Positions 10,794-22,111 of a stretch of 57,495 nt of DNA are shown here, one piece after another. Origin of the DNA: Nemertoderma westbladi (Eukaryota > Xenacoelomorpha > Nemertodermatida > Nemertodermatidae); NCBI GenBank assembly GCA_032718475.1, contig JAUCBJ010008859.1:1-57495 (forward strand). The letters are read 5' to 3'. The notes below the pieces were generated by a model. It saw only the letters and a program-made list of their open reading frames with translations, made no database searches and had not been told where the DNA came from. Each line of letters starts with the position of its first letter. Position 1 is the stretch's first letter. The position numbers and the translations under genes are program-made.

Positions 10794-10888
10794 GCAAATT
10801 CTACTTGGAAAATTTTCAAACTTTTGCCAAACAACATGTGTACCAAGTTTGGATAGATTTCATCAAAGATTGGCCGAGTTATTAATGT
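10794..10888 (+). repeat. Dispersed repeat R1, copy 2
   Basis: About 95 bases nearly identical to 430-537, abutting the 5' end of LINE A ORF1. Its border coincides with the loss of ORF1 homology, so it may mark the truncation point. Confidence 0.7.
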
Positions 10889-10950
10889 TTTTCTTTTCAT
10901 TTTCTTTTCTATTGACAATTCAGAAAAATTTGCGATTTCCGTCACTTATT

Positions 10951-11843
10951 ATATATAATAAGTGTACACCATGTCCCGTAATATAGTGTCATTTTCTGAT
11001 GACACCCCCCCCCCCCCCCCCCCCAGATTTTTCTACAAATCTTTATCATATTGCTTGAAATTTGAAACACCACTAGTTCCACTCACCGTCGATGACCCCA
11101 TGAAGCCGGAATTTTAGATTTTGCCTTTACATTTTTTTTATAAGCGTTTTAAATAAGGTGTCTTGTGCGAAATCGCACCATCCGTATCATTGCCATTCTT
11201 CACATAAGTCGTAATTTTTTAATATCATTAAAAAGCTCGCGTTGCAAGGATTCCAAATATGTAACAATATCTGAATTTCATTGAGAAACAGCTGAGAAAT
11301 AGGCGTTCAAAGATTGCAAGAATTATTGTTCGCTGCAGGCCATTTATTCTATTTAAATGTGTTATTTATTTTATGAGTTGGTAGGCAACAGCGGTATGCC
11401 TATACAATATTTATACTGCGTAGCTAATCATACATAAACAAAATGTTTCAGAACATTGTGTATTTTATTAAATAGAATAAATGGCCTGCAGCGAACAATA
11501 ATTCTTGCAATCTTTGAACGCCTATATCTCGGTATTCAGATATTGTTACATATTTCGAATCCTTGCAACGCGAGCTTTCTATTGATATGAAAATATTACG
11601 ACTATTGTTAAGAATGTCCACGATACGGAGGGTGCGATTTCGCAAAAGACACTTTTTTAAAACGCTTATAAAAAACTTTGAAGGCAAAATCGAAAATTTC
11701 GGCTTCATGGGGCCATCGACCGTGACTGGAACTAGTTATGTTTCATATTTCAAGCAATATGATAACGATTTGTAGAAAAATCTGGGGGGGGGGGGGGGGG
11801 GGGGGTCCGTGTCATCAGAAAATGACGGGACATGGTGTATAAT
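10951..11843. mobile_element. Long-armed foldback MITE (M1), copy 1
   Basis: Left arm from tacaccatgtcccg to about 11360 is the inverse of about 11463-11835. Both arms carry a homopolymer at the same place (C run 11005-11024, G run 11785-11805). The loop is about 100 bases. The 10-mer GTCACTTATT occurs on both sides (10941-10950 and 11844-11853), consistent with a target-site duplication. No transposase frame. An 86-residue frame on the minus strand at 11448-11708 recurs in copy 2, but its differences are mostly amino-acid changing. Confidence 0.8.
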
Positions 11844-14800
11844 GTCACTTATTGTGGCCGCCTGCAGCTAGTTTGCTTATATAATGCGCGTTCTATAAAT
11901 AATAAAGCTGCAGTATTAAATGATTATATTGTTGATGGCAATATAGATATAATGGCTGTCACTGAGGCCTGGCTTAAAGGAAATTTTAGCGACAATATTG
12001 CCATTGGAGAAATCTGTCCTATGGGATATACACTGAAGCACAAACCTAGAGGTGTAATACCAGGGGGTGGTGTTGCTTGCATATCGAAAGAAATCCTTCG
12101 ACTAAAACAACACGAATGTAAGTTTTACTACTTAACTTTCGAGTACACTGAACTAACATTTGTGCATTGCGGGACTGTAATTAGACTGCTAATTATTTAC
12201 CGAACGTGCCCAACGGGTTCACAGCTTCATTGTTTTTTGAAGAATTTGCAGATCTTCTACAATGTATAATTATTCTACCTGGACGTTTAGTCATCTTGGG
12301 AGATTTTAATTTCCATGTTGATGTATTGAATGATAAAGAAGCTGGCGAATTCTTGGATGTAATAAACTGTTTTGGGCTCCAACAATGGGTCCATGAACCA
12401 ACACACATAAAAGGTCATACTTTAGATCTGGTTCTAACTACGACAGATGACGACCACATTATTAAGAATGTAAGTGTGCGAAATATCGGTCTATCTGACC
12501 ACTTTGCGATATATTTCAACATTAACATTAACAAACCTGAAGTACAAATCGGAAAGATTTCTTTCAGGAACATGAAAAAATTTGATTTGGATATGTTCTT
12601 GGGTGACGTGGCGCGGTCACCTCTTTGTGCAGAGGAATCACACTCGGAGATGAACATTACCGAGCTCACCGATTTATACAATGATACTCTGAGTAATATA
12701 TTTAACAATCATGTCCCAGTAGTGGAAAAGACTATCATTAAACACCCTAATGCTAAATGGTATACTAATGACATTACAATTGAAAAAAGAAAACGACGCC
12801 AACTAGAGCGCAGATATCGGAAGTCAAAACTTGCAATAGATTGTATTGCATATCGTCAACAATGTAATGTTGTCTCTGAAATTATTGTCGCTGCCAAGGA
12901 AGAGTACTATAGCAACATCATAAAAACTAATTTTGGTGATCAAAAGACGCTTTTCACAGTTATTAATAAAATTCTACACCGCAATAATAAAAACGTTCTC
13001 CCATCACATGATGATGATAAATTGTTGGCAAATGCATTCATAAATTTCTTTGAAAATAAAATATCAAATATCCGCGATGATATATTGGGCGACCCTCCCG
13101 AGTCGACTGTTGCTACGGGCGACCCTCCCGAGTCGACTGTTGCTACGGGCGACCCTCCCGAGTCGATTGTTGCTACGGGCGACCCTCCCGAGCCGATGGT
13201 TGCTACGGGCGACCCTCCCGAGTCGATGGTTGCTACGGGCGACCCTCCCGAGTCGACGGTTGCTACGGGCGACCCTCCCGAGTCGATGGTTGCTACGGGC
13301 GACCCTCCCGAGTCGATGGCTGCTACGGGCGACCCTCCCGAGTCGACGGTTGCTACGGGCGACCATCCCGAGTCTATGGTTGCTACGGGCGACCCTCCCG
13401 AGTCGATGGTTGCTACGGGCGACCCTCCCGAGTCGACGGTTGCTACGGGCGACCCTCCCGAGTCGATGGTTGCTACGGGCGACCCTCCCGAGTCGATGGT
13501 TGCTACGGGCGATCCTCCCGAGTCGACGGTTGCTACGGGCGACCCCCCGAGTCGATGGTTGCTACGGGCGACCCTCCCGAGTCGACGGTTGCTACGGGCG
13601 ACCCTCCCGAGTCGATGGTTGCTATGGGCGACCCTCCCGAGTCGATGGTTGCTACGGGCGACCCTCCCGAGTCGATGGTTGCTACGGGCGACCCTCCCGA
13701 GTCGACGGTTGCTACGGGCGACCCGGGCGAGTTGACGGTTGCTACGGGCGACCCTCCCGAGTCGTCGGTTACTGTGGGCGACCCTCCTGAGTCGACGGTT
13801 ACTATGGGCGACCCTGGCGCTGATGCTGGCGACCCATCTATGTGCAATGATGCAACTCCGCCTGAAATACTCACAGACTTTCGTAAGGTGTCAATGGATG
13901 AAACTGCTACTCTTATAAAAGAGTCGAAATCGAAATCTAGCCCCCATGACCCATTGCCGACACGAGTTCTCAAATTATCAATAGATCTGCTTCTGCCAAT
14001 CATAACATTGATAATAAATCTATCTATAACAACTGCGACTGTACCCTATTTACTAAAGGAGGCTATACTCACACCGGTTTTAAAGAAAGTCAGCATGGAT
14101 CCCGAAATATTTAAGAATTTTCGACCATTATCTAACTTATTATTTATATCGAAGCTAGTTGAGAGGGCGGTAGCACAGCAGCTAATTACACATATGAATC
14201 TACATGGTTTATATGAGCCAATGCAGAGTGCCAACCGGCAGTTCCATGGCACTGAAACTGCTTTATTGAAGGTCAACAACGATATATTGCGTGAAATCGA
14301 TGGTGGCTCAACAGTGCTTCTGATATTATTAGATTTAAGTGCCGCATTTGACACTGTCGATCACAATAAACTAATATATATCATGGATAATTGTATTGGG
14401 GTTCGTGGGACGGCATTGGACTGGTTCACATCTTATCTCCATGGACGAACACAAGGAGTCAGGATTGGGGAGTCTTATTCCAAGCACCAAGATATTAAGT
14501 TTGGATTACCCCAAGGATCAGTGCTTGGTCCACTACTTTTTTCGATATATACTCGTTCACTATCACAGGTAATCAGAAAATACGGTCTTTCTCTCCATTT
14601 GTATGCGGACGACACGCAGTTGTATATATCATTCAAACCTATAAATTATGTGGATGCTGTAAACATTACAGAAAATTGCCTCAGAGATGTAAGAATTTGG
14701 ATGAAGGCCAATTTTTAAAAATGAATACAGATAAAACCGAGGTACTTTTACTGCAGTCTCGATTTGGTGACCAAGTTGCCCCCATCAAAGTTAATATTGG

Positions 14801-15461
14801 AAATGATTTTATATCTAACAGCGATCACGCACGAAATATAGGTTTCATCATGGACTCGCACCTTACCTTTAAAAAACAAATCTCCAATGTTGTACGAGAC
14901 TCGTTCTACCATCTTCGGAACCTATCTAAAATCAAGCGATATCTCTGCAAACCCGACTTAGAAATCTTAATACATGCTTTCATTACAAGTAAATTGGATA
15001 ATAATAATTCTCTTTATTATGGATTGCCTGCCAAATATATGAAAAAGCTGCAATATGTACAAAACTCTGCCGCGCGACTATTAGAAAGTGTCAAGAAGCG
15101 AGAACACATAACTCCCGTTCTAAAACGACTTCATTGGCTCCCTATCATTAGACGGGTGGAATTCAAATTGGCAATGTTGTGCTATAAGTGTCTGAATGGC
15201 TTGGCACCGCACTATCTCAGCGACTTATTGACGCCATACACACCCGGTAGAGAATTACGCTCGAGCGCGGGTAATCTTTTGGTAACCCCTCGGTACTCGC
15301 TAGAGAACTATGGCAGGCGCGCATTCTCCATTGCCGGGCCACGTGTTTGGAATTCACTAACTTATGACGTGCGATCCCGATCAGCCACCACATTGACAAC
15401 TTTTAAATCGAAACTGAAAACTGTTTTATTTCAACGCGAGTACCATGATGCGCCTTTTTAA
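11844..15461 (+). pseudogene. LINE B ORF2: endonuclease and reverse transcriptase, three frameshifts
   Basis: The endonuclease begins near LVCLYNARSINNK, with TEAWLKG, GDFNFHVD and LSDHFAIY following. A repeat linker is next. The RT has LLDLSAAFDTVDH, LPQGSVLGPLLF and YADD, all intact. The C-terminal region ends VWNSLTYDV...FKSKLKTVLF. The protein is spread over three registers by shifts near 12200, 13543 and 14712. Each equals a single missing base, and each lies at a homopolymer (CCC, a C run where CTCCC is usual, and a T run). An ATG at 11832 lies inside the MITE end and is probably not the native start. It may be intact in reality if these are consensus errors. Confidence 0.85.
13087..13838 (+). 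repeat. 30-bp coding minisatellite in LINE B ORF2
   Basis: About 25 units of gggcgaccctcccgagtcga plus ten more bases, each encoding ten residues of the type GDPPESTVAT or GDPPESMVAT in the ORF2 frame. Most variation is at one codon (ACG/ATG/ACT). One unit near 13543 has lost a base, which shifts the frame. The array sits in the linker between endonuclease and RT, a different place from the array in LINE A. Confidence 0.9.
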
Positions 15462-15542
15462 CTCATTTTAACTCATTGTATATATGTTTTTATGTCAACA
15501 TGTTTTTACTGTTTTTTACCGTATTGTTAATTTTTATTCAAA

Positions 15543-15608
15543 AGCGCCTTGAAATATGCCTAGAAAGGCGCTATATAAATAAATACATATTATTATTATT
15601 ATTATTAT
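15543..15608 (+). terminator. LINE B 3' hairpin and ATT tail
   Basis: agcgcctt (15543-15550) pairs with aaggcgct (15565-15572) over a 14-base loop, followed by tataaataaata and an ATT repeat. In related LINEs such a 3' stem-loop is recognised by the element's own RT to prime reverse transcription. That function is inferred here. Confidence 0.6.
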
Positions 15609-15782
15609 ACAGTAGGAACAATGTATACAGTTTGGCACGGTGGGGCTGAACCAACGTTTTATAAAATAAAAATGCCCAAACTAATTGATCACTCTGGTTC
15701 CGACCCTGATATTTTCAAAATCTTTTTCTGGTGTCTTTTTCTTAAAATTACTAAATAAATTAGTAATACTATTTATAATAAT
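15609..15782. other. Short spacer between LINE B and MITE copy 2
   Basis: It carries aaaatgccca and a tggtgtcttttt stretch. Similar sequence lies just beyond the 11-bp satellite at 17212-17310. No gene. Confidence 0.5.
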
Positions 15783-16490
15783 GCTATACACCATGACCCG
15801 TAATATAGTGTCATTTTCTGATGACACGGACCCCCCCCCCCCAGATTTTTCTACAAATCGTTATCATATTGCTTGAAATATGAAACATAACTAGTTCCAG
15901 TCACGGTCGATGGCCCCATGAAGCCGAAATTTTCGATTTTGACTTCAAAGTTTTTTATAAGCGTTTTAAAAAAGTGTCTTTTGCGAAATCGCACCCTCCG
16001 TATCGAGGACATTCTTCACAATAGTCGTAATATTTTCATATCATTAAAAAGCTTGCGTTGCAAGGATTCCAAATATGTAACAATATCTGAATACCGAGAT
16101 ATAGGCGTTCAAAGATTGCAAGAATTATTGTTCGCTGCAGGCCATTTATTCTATTTAATAAAATACACAATGTTCTGAAACATTTTGTTTATGTATGATT
16201 AGCTACGCAGTATAGATATTGTATAGGCATACCGCTGTTGCCTATAACAGGCACTTTTTCAGAAATCAAAATTTTTCTATTTTATTTTTTTTATTTAAGT
16301 GGATGAAAAAAATAAGCGGCACTTATAAAATTACGAACAGCTCGTTTTATATCGGAAGTGGATGTTTTAAAAAACCAGGCAGATACTTTTTTCAGTGTAG
16401 TTGTGTTTCAAATTTCAAGCATTATTATAAAGATTTGTAGAAAAATTTGGGGGGTGACATCAGAAAATGACACTATATTACGGGTCCATG
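15783..16490. mobile_element. Long-armed foldback MITE (M1), copy 2
   Basis: Starts tacaccatgacccgtaatat and ends with its inverse atattacgggtccatg at about 16475-16490. It is closely related to copy 1 but shorter, with a C run at 15830-15842 and only six G at the mirrored position (16450-16455). Its left arm matches the right arm of copy 1 in reverse over more than 300 bases. The right end runs directly into the 11-bp satellite. Confidence 0.75.
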
Positions 16491-17204
16491 CTGTATATAT
16501 GCTGTATATATGCTGTATATATGCTGTATATATGCTGTATATATGCTGTATATATGCTGTATATATGCTGTATATATGCTGTATATATGCTGTATATATG
16601 CTGTATATATGCTGTATATATGCTGTATATATGCTGTATATATGCTGTATATATGCTGTATATATGCTGTATATATGCTGTATATATGCTGTATATATGC
16701 TGTATATATGCTGTATATATGCTGTATATATGCTGTATATATGCTGTATATATGCTGTATATATGCTGTATATATGCTGTATATATGCTGTATATATGCT
16801 GTATATATGCTGTATATATGCTGTATATATGCTGTATATATGCTGTATATATGCTGTATATATGCTGTATATATGCTGTATATATGCTGTATATATGCTG
16901 TATATATGCTGTATATATGCTGTATATATGCTGTATATATGCTGTATATATGCTGTATATATGCTGTATATATGCTGTATATATGCTGTATATATGCTGT
17001 ATATATGCTGTATATATGCTGTATATATGCTGTATATATGCTGTATATATGCTGTATATATGCTGTATATATGCTGTATATATGCTGTATATATGCTGTA
17101 TATATGCTGTATATATGCTGTATATATGCTGTATATATGCTGTATATATGCTGTATATATGCTGTATATATGCTGTATATATGCTGTATATATGCTGTAT
17201 ATAT
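16488..17204. repeat. 11-bp satellite, ATGCTGTATAT x about 65
   Basis: Almost perfectly homogeneous 11-base units. Because 11 is not a multiple of 3 and no phase creates a stop, all three plus frames and one minus frame are open across it. These frames are not genes. The array begins within the last bases of the MITE terminal repeat. Confidence 0.95.
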
Positions 17205-17350
17205 TATAAAAAATGCCCAGACAAAATTATAGCATTTTTCGAGAATGTCAATCAACCTGATTCAGATTATGTTAAATTTATAATATTTCGTCGGTGTCTT
17301 TTAGAGTAATTAATTAAATTTAATATTATATTAGCAAACTGGGTAATGTA
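17205..17350. other. Spacer after the satellite
   Basis: AT-rich and resembles 15660-15780 (aaaatgccca ... ggtgtctttt). No gene seen. Confidence 0.5.
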
Positions 17351-17887
17351 TTCAATTGTAGTGAATATCAACTATCCGTACTGCTATTGCACTGATATTA
17401 GTATCTTTCGAACCGTAATGGTCGATTTAGTGGGGGTAGACACCATCAAAACAATGGTCGAGTTATTGCTTCTCGAGATACAGTATCGGTCAAAATGTGA
17501 GCGCGATTCACATAAATGAGCACACAACTTCAGCAATTTAATATCAATATATCACAATATCACTAATAATATCATTTTCTTTATACTACTCTTGTTTTGA
17601 TGGAGTCTACAACTACTAATTTGACCATTGCGGTTCAAATAAGCATATTCCCTAAGTCTTTCATTTATGTGGAAGTCTGATTTTTACTGATATGGTGATA
17701 TATTGCATTAACTAGCTTAGTGTAATTTAGGTTAAGTCAGCGCTCACATTTTGACCGATATCTCGAGAAGTAATAACTCTACCATTGTTTTGATGATGTC
17801 AACAACCACTAAATCGAAAATTGCGGTTCGAATGATACTAATATCAGTGCAATAGGAGTAAGAGAAGTTGATATTCACTACAATTGA
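17351..17887. mobile_element. Inverted-repeat element M2, about 537 bp
   Basis: ttcaattgtagtgaatatca at the left is mirrored by tgatattcactacaattga at the right. The arms extend about 150 bases each (17351-17505 and 17735-17887) and include tgcactgatattag and gagcgcgattcac/agcgctcac. An internal segment (about 17590-17650, ttgttttgatggagtctaca) resembles part of the right arm as a direct copy. No transposase, so a non-autonomous foldback or MITE. Confidence 0.7.
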
Positions 17888-17950
17888 GTATTAGGCAGAT
17901 CTGCTATATAATATTAATAAATTTAATATTATTTTAGAATATTACTACTA

Positions 17951-18652
17951 CTAGGTCGAGCGAACTCGGACAGTGTAAATGAGATCCTTCCAGGCTTCCC
18001 GATTCTCCATAGTTGTCGCAATTTCGTTTCTCCCAAGTTCAGTATCCCTTTCAAGTTGATCTATATATGTTATGGCCGGTCGTCCACGACTACGCTTTCC
18101 ATGAGTTGGTTGCCAGAGAAGTAGATCTGGTATGACCTCGTCTTTACTTCGCCAGCAGTGCCCACTGAATCTTAATCTGCTTTCACGGAGGGTGGTTGAT
18201 ACAGGTGGTATTGTACCATAAAGCTCGGCGTTTGTCATGTGTTGTCTCCAGCTGATGTTTAGGGCTGCCCTTAGTAGTCTTGTGTAGCAACCATCAATTC
18301 GTTGTTCAAGTGATTTAGTCAGTGTCCAGGTCTCACCCCCGTATAAAAATACACTTTCCACTGTGGCTCGAAAGAACTTAGTCTTCAGGTGCCTGGAGAG
18401 ATCTGATTTCCAGATGGTATCCATTTTTGATAGAGCTACCCAAGCCTTTGCTTTCCTAACTTCTATGTCCTTTTTGCTGCTCTCTATCCATGATCCAAGG
18501 TACTGGAAGTCATCGACCTTCCTTAGTTGATTATTATCAATGGTTGTCAAATTTCCATCAACATTAAAGGTCATGAATTCGGTCTTGGTAGCATTTATAT
18601 GCAATCCAACCTCCTTAGCAGCCCTCTCCACTTTATTTAGTAGAAGCTGTGC
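17951..18652 (-). pseudogene. LINE C, C-terminal third of RT protein
   Basis: It reads INATKTEFMTF, then YLGSWIES, an RTE-like C-terminal thumb region (ETWTLTKSLEQRI), RLRFSGHCWRS, LLLWQP and GKRSRGRP. This GHxxR/LLWQP/GKRxRGRP series is characteristic of RTE-like elements. The frame joins in register to the piece ending at 29794 on the far side of BEL-1. The stop at 17951 is followed by the TAG tail. Confidence 0.85.
18648..18652. repeat. BEL-1 target-site duplication, left (TGTGC)
   Basis: TGTGC directly precedes the left LTR. The same five bases follow the right LTR at 29794-29798. Five bases is a usual size for BEL/Pao elements. Confidence 0.85.
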
Positions 18653-19875
18653 TGTAAAAGCTTTTGCGTAATTAGCCGGTTATTATCCCCGTAAAGTACT
18701 CTGTGGTTGGTTTACCAGGCATAAAAAGGCCGTGTCCTTGCTGTACTGGTGTTTTGGAGGACATAAAAGCCATTTCTTCTGTATTTGTACTTTAGAGGAC
18801 ATAATCTGTAATTTCGTGACGTAAAAAGCTCGATACTCTTGAAAACAGTGTCGCTACCATGACGACGGCTAACGGCTGATATTGCCACGTTGCCCCATAG
18901 CCCTGCTTTCTGTATCTGCCAATAGGATTTGAGTTGGTTTTGATTTTGACCTATCACAGATCTACTGAACTGAATTTCCTATCTGTATGCTCATTCTCTG
19001 TGGTGGGTGAGATCTTTGTAGAATAAGGGTAGCTGGTATTCTTATAGTTATTCTTATCAGTTTTTAGTGTTGTTGGTGATTCTAAGCCAGGAAGAACGGC
19101 TGTAGCCCTACACTAGTAGGCTTAATTATAAGGACATATATCCGTTATCTGCATTTATCATACATTCAACCATACCTAATCAAACAACCTGTGCATACTT
19201 TATATTGTTATACTGCTATTCACTGTCGGTTCTTCATAATATGGTTGATGAATTATTATATTTGGAATAACGACAAATAACCCCGAAAACCCAATATTCT
19301 TGATATACCGAAGGTAAGAGAGAAAGGTTACAGATAAATGATTGCGACCTATGTTGAGTGGTTTGAAGTGAATCTAATGTTATTTGATAGACCCTACATG
19401 ATTCGGTCCGTGTTCCTTTTATATGTGACTAAAATCAGTGAAGATCGGCAGATTAGTGTGCAGTATTGTGCAGCATTGTGTATGAGTGAGACTGATAACG
19501 AAGCATTTCCTAAAGAATGCGCCATATATGTGAATTGTAACTAAGCCATATCGTTGTGAGTAGTTTAAGTCATAACTCTGTTTATATAGATAGAGCGCCA
19601 CGTCCTAAAGGAACTGTTAATATTCCCCGAAGGTGAATAATATTGTCAGAGATTATATAATACTGTCAGTCGAATAATACATTAGGCTTACATAGCAATA
19701 CGATTAAGCTGTCGAAATCAATCTCCCGGGTATATCCAACGGGTGAATGATCGCGCACAGATTGGTTTCAACTAGTGTAGTGAATCAAATACTTGTTAGA
19801 GGCTAAAGCGATTTATTATCTAGAAGACATCCTAATTTGGCGGGTTAAACTGCCAAAGGTCTGAAAGCGCGAACA
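18653..19875 (+). repeat. BEL-1 left LTR
   Basis: Begins TGTAAAAGC and ends GCGCGAACA. It should contain the promoter and polyadenylation signals, but I could not place a clear TATA box. Nothing directly after it matches an obvious tRNA primer-binding site. Instead a small hairpin (ctttattg/caataaag, 19892-19914) follows. Confidence 0.9.
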
Positions 19876-20210
19876 ATAACGGATATAGCTTCTTTATTGC
19901 AGTAAGCAATAAAGTTGAAAGTACCGGTTGACCGGTAAACCTGAACCGGTACTTCTGTAGGTCCGTAGGTCCAACTGCCAGAACCGGTACTTCTGTAGGT
20001 CCGTAGGCCCAACTGTCCTAACCGGTACTTCCAGTATAAGTACATTAGTATTATTCGAATTTGATAGTTATATACCGGTAGGTCTTAGTACTTAATCAGG
20101 GAACGGCCGCCCTGGTTTTTTATTGAGATTTTACTTGTTTCTGTCGGTTTTATTTGTTTGTAGGCCAGTATTGAACAGAAGGCATGTAAGCCTGATCAGA
20201 CTGTACAGAC

Positions 20211-20788
20211 AATTTGTAGGCTGGATAGTTGTCTGATTGCTGTTAGGTCTGAACGGATTGCAGTGTGTGTAGATCACCTGTCCGATAAAGAACGGTTAGG
20301 AAGTAGGGGCAGTAAATACTGTAAGGTAAACCCCCAACTAAAGAATAAGTCGTACTACTGGGTTAGAACGCATACTACCTAATCATTTCGGAGTCTGCAT
20401 GTCCTGTAGTTTATTTAGGCTTGAGAGTAGTCTGCCATCGTTTAGTCTGTACTTTGTTTGTGTAAGTCTGTACGGGTAGCGTATAATATTTATTTAGATA
20501 ATTTGTAGGCTGGATAGTTGTCTGGCTGTTATTAGGTCTGAACGGATTGCAGCGTGTGTAGATCACTTGTCCGATAAAGAACGGTTAGGAAGTAGGGGCA
20601 GCGAATGCTGTAAGGTAAACCCCCAACTAAAGAATAAGTCGTACTACTGGGTTAGAACGCATACTACCTAATCATTTTGGAGTCTGCATATACCGTAGTT
20701 TGTTTAGGCTTGATAGTAGTCTGTCAGTATTTGGTCTGCATTTTGTTTGAGTGGTTTGTACGCGTAGCGTAATATTTATTATTCAGAG
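20211..20788 (+). repeat. 289-bp tandem duplication in BEL-1 leader
   Basis: The unit beginning aatttgtaggctggatagtt at 20211 recurs at 20500 with scattered substitutions (for example catttcgg/cattttgg). The shared core includes a block reading aaacccccaactaaagaata. Two copies only. Confidence 0.9.
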
Positions 20789-21717
20789 TTTATGCGATTA
20801 TTCGCAACATTCATTCCCCAAGTTTGTTCCTACAATAATTGTGTTTGTTATACATACCGCTATAGTTAAATTAACCCCGGTACTACACGGGCTGCTTGGC
20901 GTAGGTAAAGACTGGTGATTTTGTGCATCGGTCACTCCAGCAGATGCCGTGGTTCTTTTAGCTGTTCAAGTATATTTAACTACTGATTATCTGTTGTACA
21001 AGTACTCGTACCTAATTTAGGGTTTAGTGTACAGTGCTTTCCGAGAGTAATTATTGTAGACATTATATTTGTGTTGTAAAGTGGTTGATAGGCACGTTCG
21101 ATTAGCTCTATTAACTTCTAGGTAGGAACACTCCGTGATACATAACGTAGAACCTATAGCGATACGGCTATAGGTCGTCAGGCGGTGGTATTTTCCTATC
21201 TGGACAACGCAGTGTATTTACTACTACTTATTATTTCAAATACCGCAGTACCCTGTCCGTTGTAATAACCAGATTTCTAACCCTTTGTTAGGCTGGTTTG
21301 TAGACTTCTTGTAAAATTACCCTGAAATTTCGTATTTTGTGTTTTTTGTAAATTTTTGTGTTTACTTAGAGATTGTAATCTCACCCGAATTGTACGTAAT
21401 TTGTAGTATTAAGTAACTTAGGTAAATTAGCATTATTTGTTTTAGTGTCCTATAAGTAACACTTCACTGAAAGCGCACCGCTTTGTGTAGTGATTACTCC
21501 CCAGAAATAATAACATTTATTTCAACATTGACAAAACCCATTAAACGGGTATATATATATTATAAATCAACTCAAACGATTTATAAATAGTAGGCCTGCC
21601 ATACAACAATTAGGTCTCAATATCAGTTGGACTACTGCTTAAATAACGGTAATAAAGTAAGTTAAAGTAACCAAGTAACCCTTAAAATTCAGAAATTCAA
21701 TTATTCTAAAATAATTG

Positions 21718-21985
21718 ACATACCGGTATTTACAATAGGCTTATTATATTTATTTCTATAAATTTTAGGTTGAAATCATACCGGTATTCTGTAATTAATT
21801 CTCGTCTGTAATTATACTTATATATATACATTATAAGTGTAAGCTGTATACCGGTATTCCCGATAGGCCTATTATATATTTATATATCTTTGTGCTAAAA
21901 TTATACCGGTATTCTGTGATAAACCTAGTCTGTAATAATACTTATATAGTTATATATACTATAAGCATACCGGTATTCTAATATA
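21718..21985 (+). repeat. ACCGGTAT-centred repeats in BEL-1 leader
   Basis: Five occurrences of ataccggtatt, spaced 50-70 bases apart, each followed by AT-rich sequence with ttatatatttat. Alternate copies are most alike, giving a composite unit of about 125 bases. The palindromic core could be a binding or dimerisation site, but that is a guess. Confidence 0.7.
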
Positions 21986-22111
21986 TTATATATATCACGC
22001 TACACTGAGTAGCAGTATCGGTAATTAATTACTAGTCTAGCAGTTAATACTGAGTTACTAGACTTGCTCAGACTGTAATATAGCAGTAGGCATTCAACTG
22101 TACACATAAAC

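Larger units (their letters stand above)
11844..15608 (+). mobile_element. LINE B: CR1/L2-like non-LTR retrotransposon
   Basis: Plus-strand element with endonuclease (11850-12540), a 30-bp coding minisatellite, reverse transcriptase (13860-14700) and C-terminal RT region to 15461. A short 3' UTR follows, with an 8-bp-stem hairpin, and the tail is an ATT repeat at 15588-15608. That hairpin plus trinucleotide tail is typical of L2/CR1-like elements. The 5' end abuts MITE copy 1, so ORF1 and the first endonuclease residues are not visible. Confidence 0.85.
19876..22111 (+). other. BEL-1 long leader with repeats
   Basis: A 2.2-kb untranslated leader. It holds a two-copy repeat of about 45 bases (accggtacttctgtaggtcc, 19941-20030), a 289-bp tandem duplication and a cluster of ACCGGTAT motifs, each described separately. 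No open frame of note. Confidence 0.75.

Noticed and set aside
11448-11708. 86-residue frame conserved between the two M1 MITE copies (also 15918-16178)
   Set aside because: The copies differ mainly by amino-acid changing substitutions and the frame lies within inverted arms. It looks like neutral similarity rather than a preserved protein.
13050-14003. Frames reading RATLPSRWLL (plus) and GRVARSN or VATVDSGGSP (minus)
   Set aside because: Alternative phases of the LINE B 30-bp array. Only the GDPPESxVAT phase connects to endonuclease and RT.
16358-17309. Several long frames of CIYAVYMLYI repeats on both strands
   Set aside because: Produced by the 11-bp satellite, which has no stop in these phases. 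No non-repeat protein sequence is attached.
18712-19601. Small frames inside the BEL-1 LTRs (also 28630-29519)
   Set aside because: Identical in both LTRs only because the LTRs are identical. No coding features.
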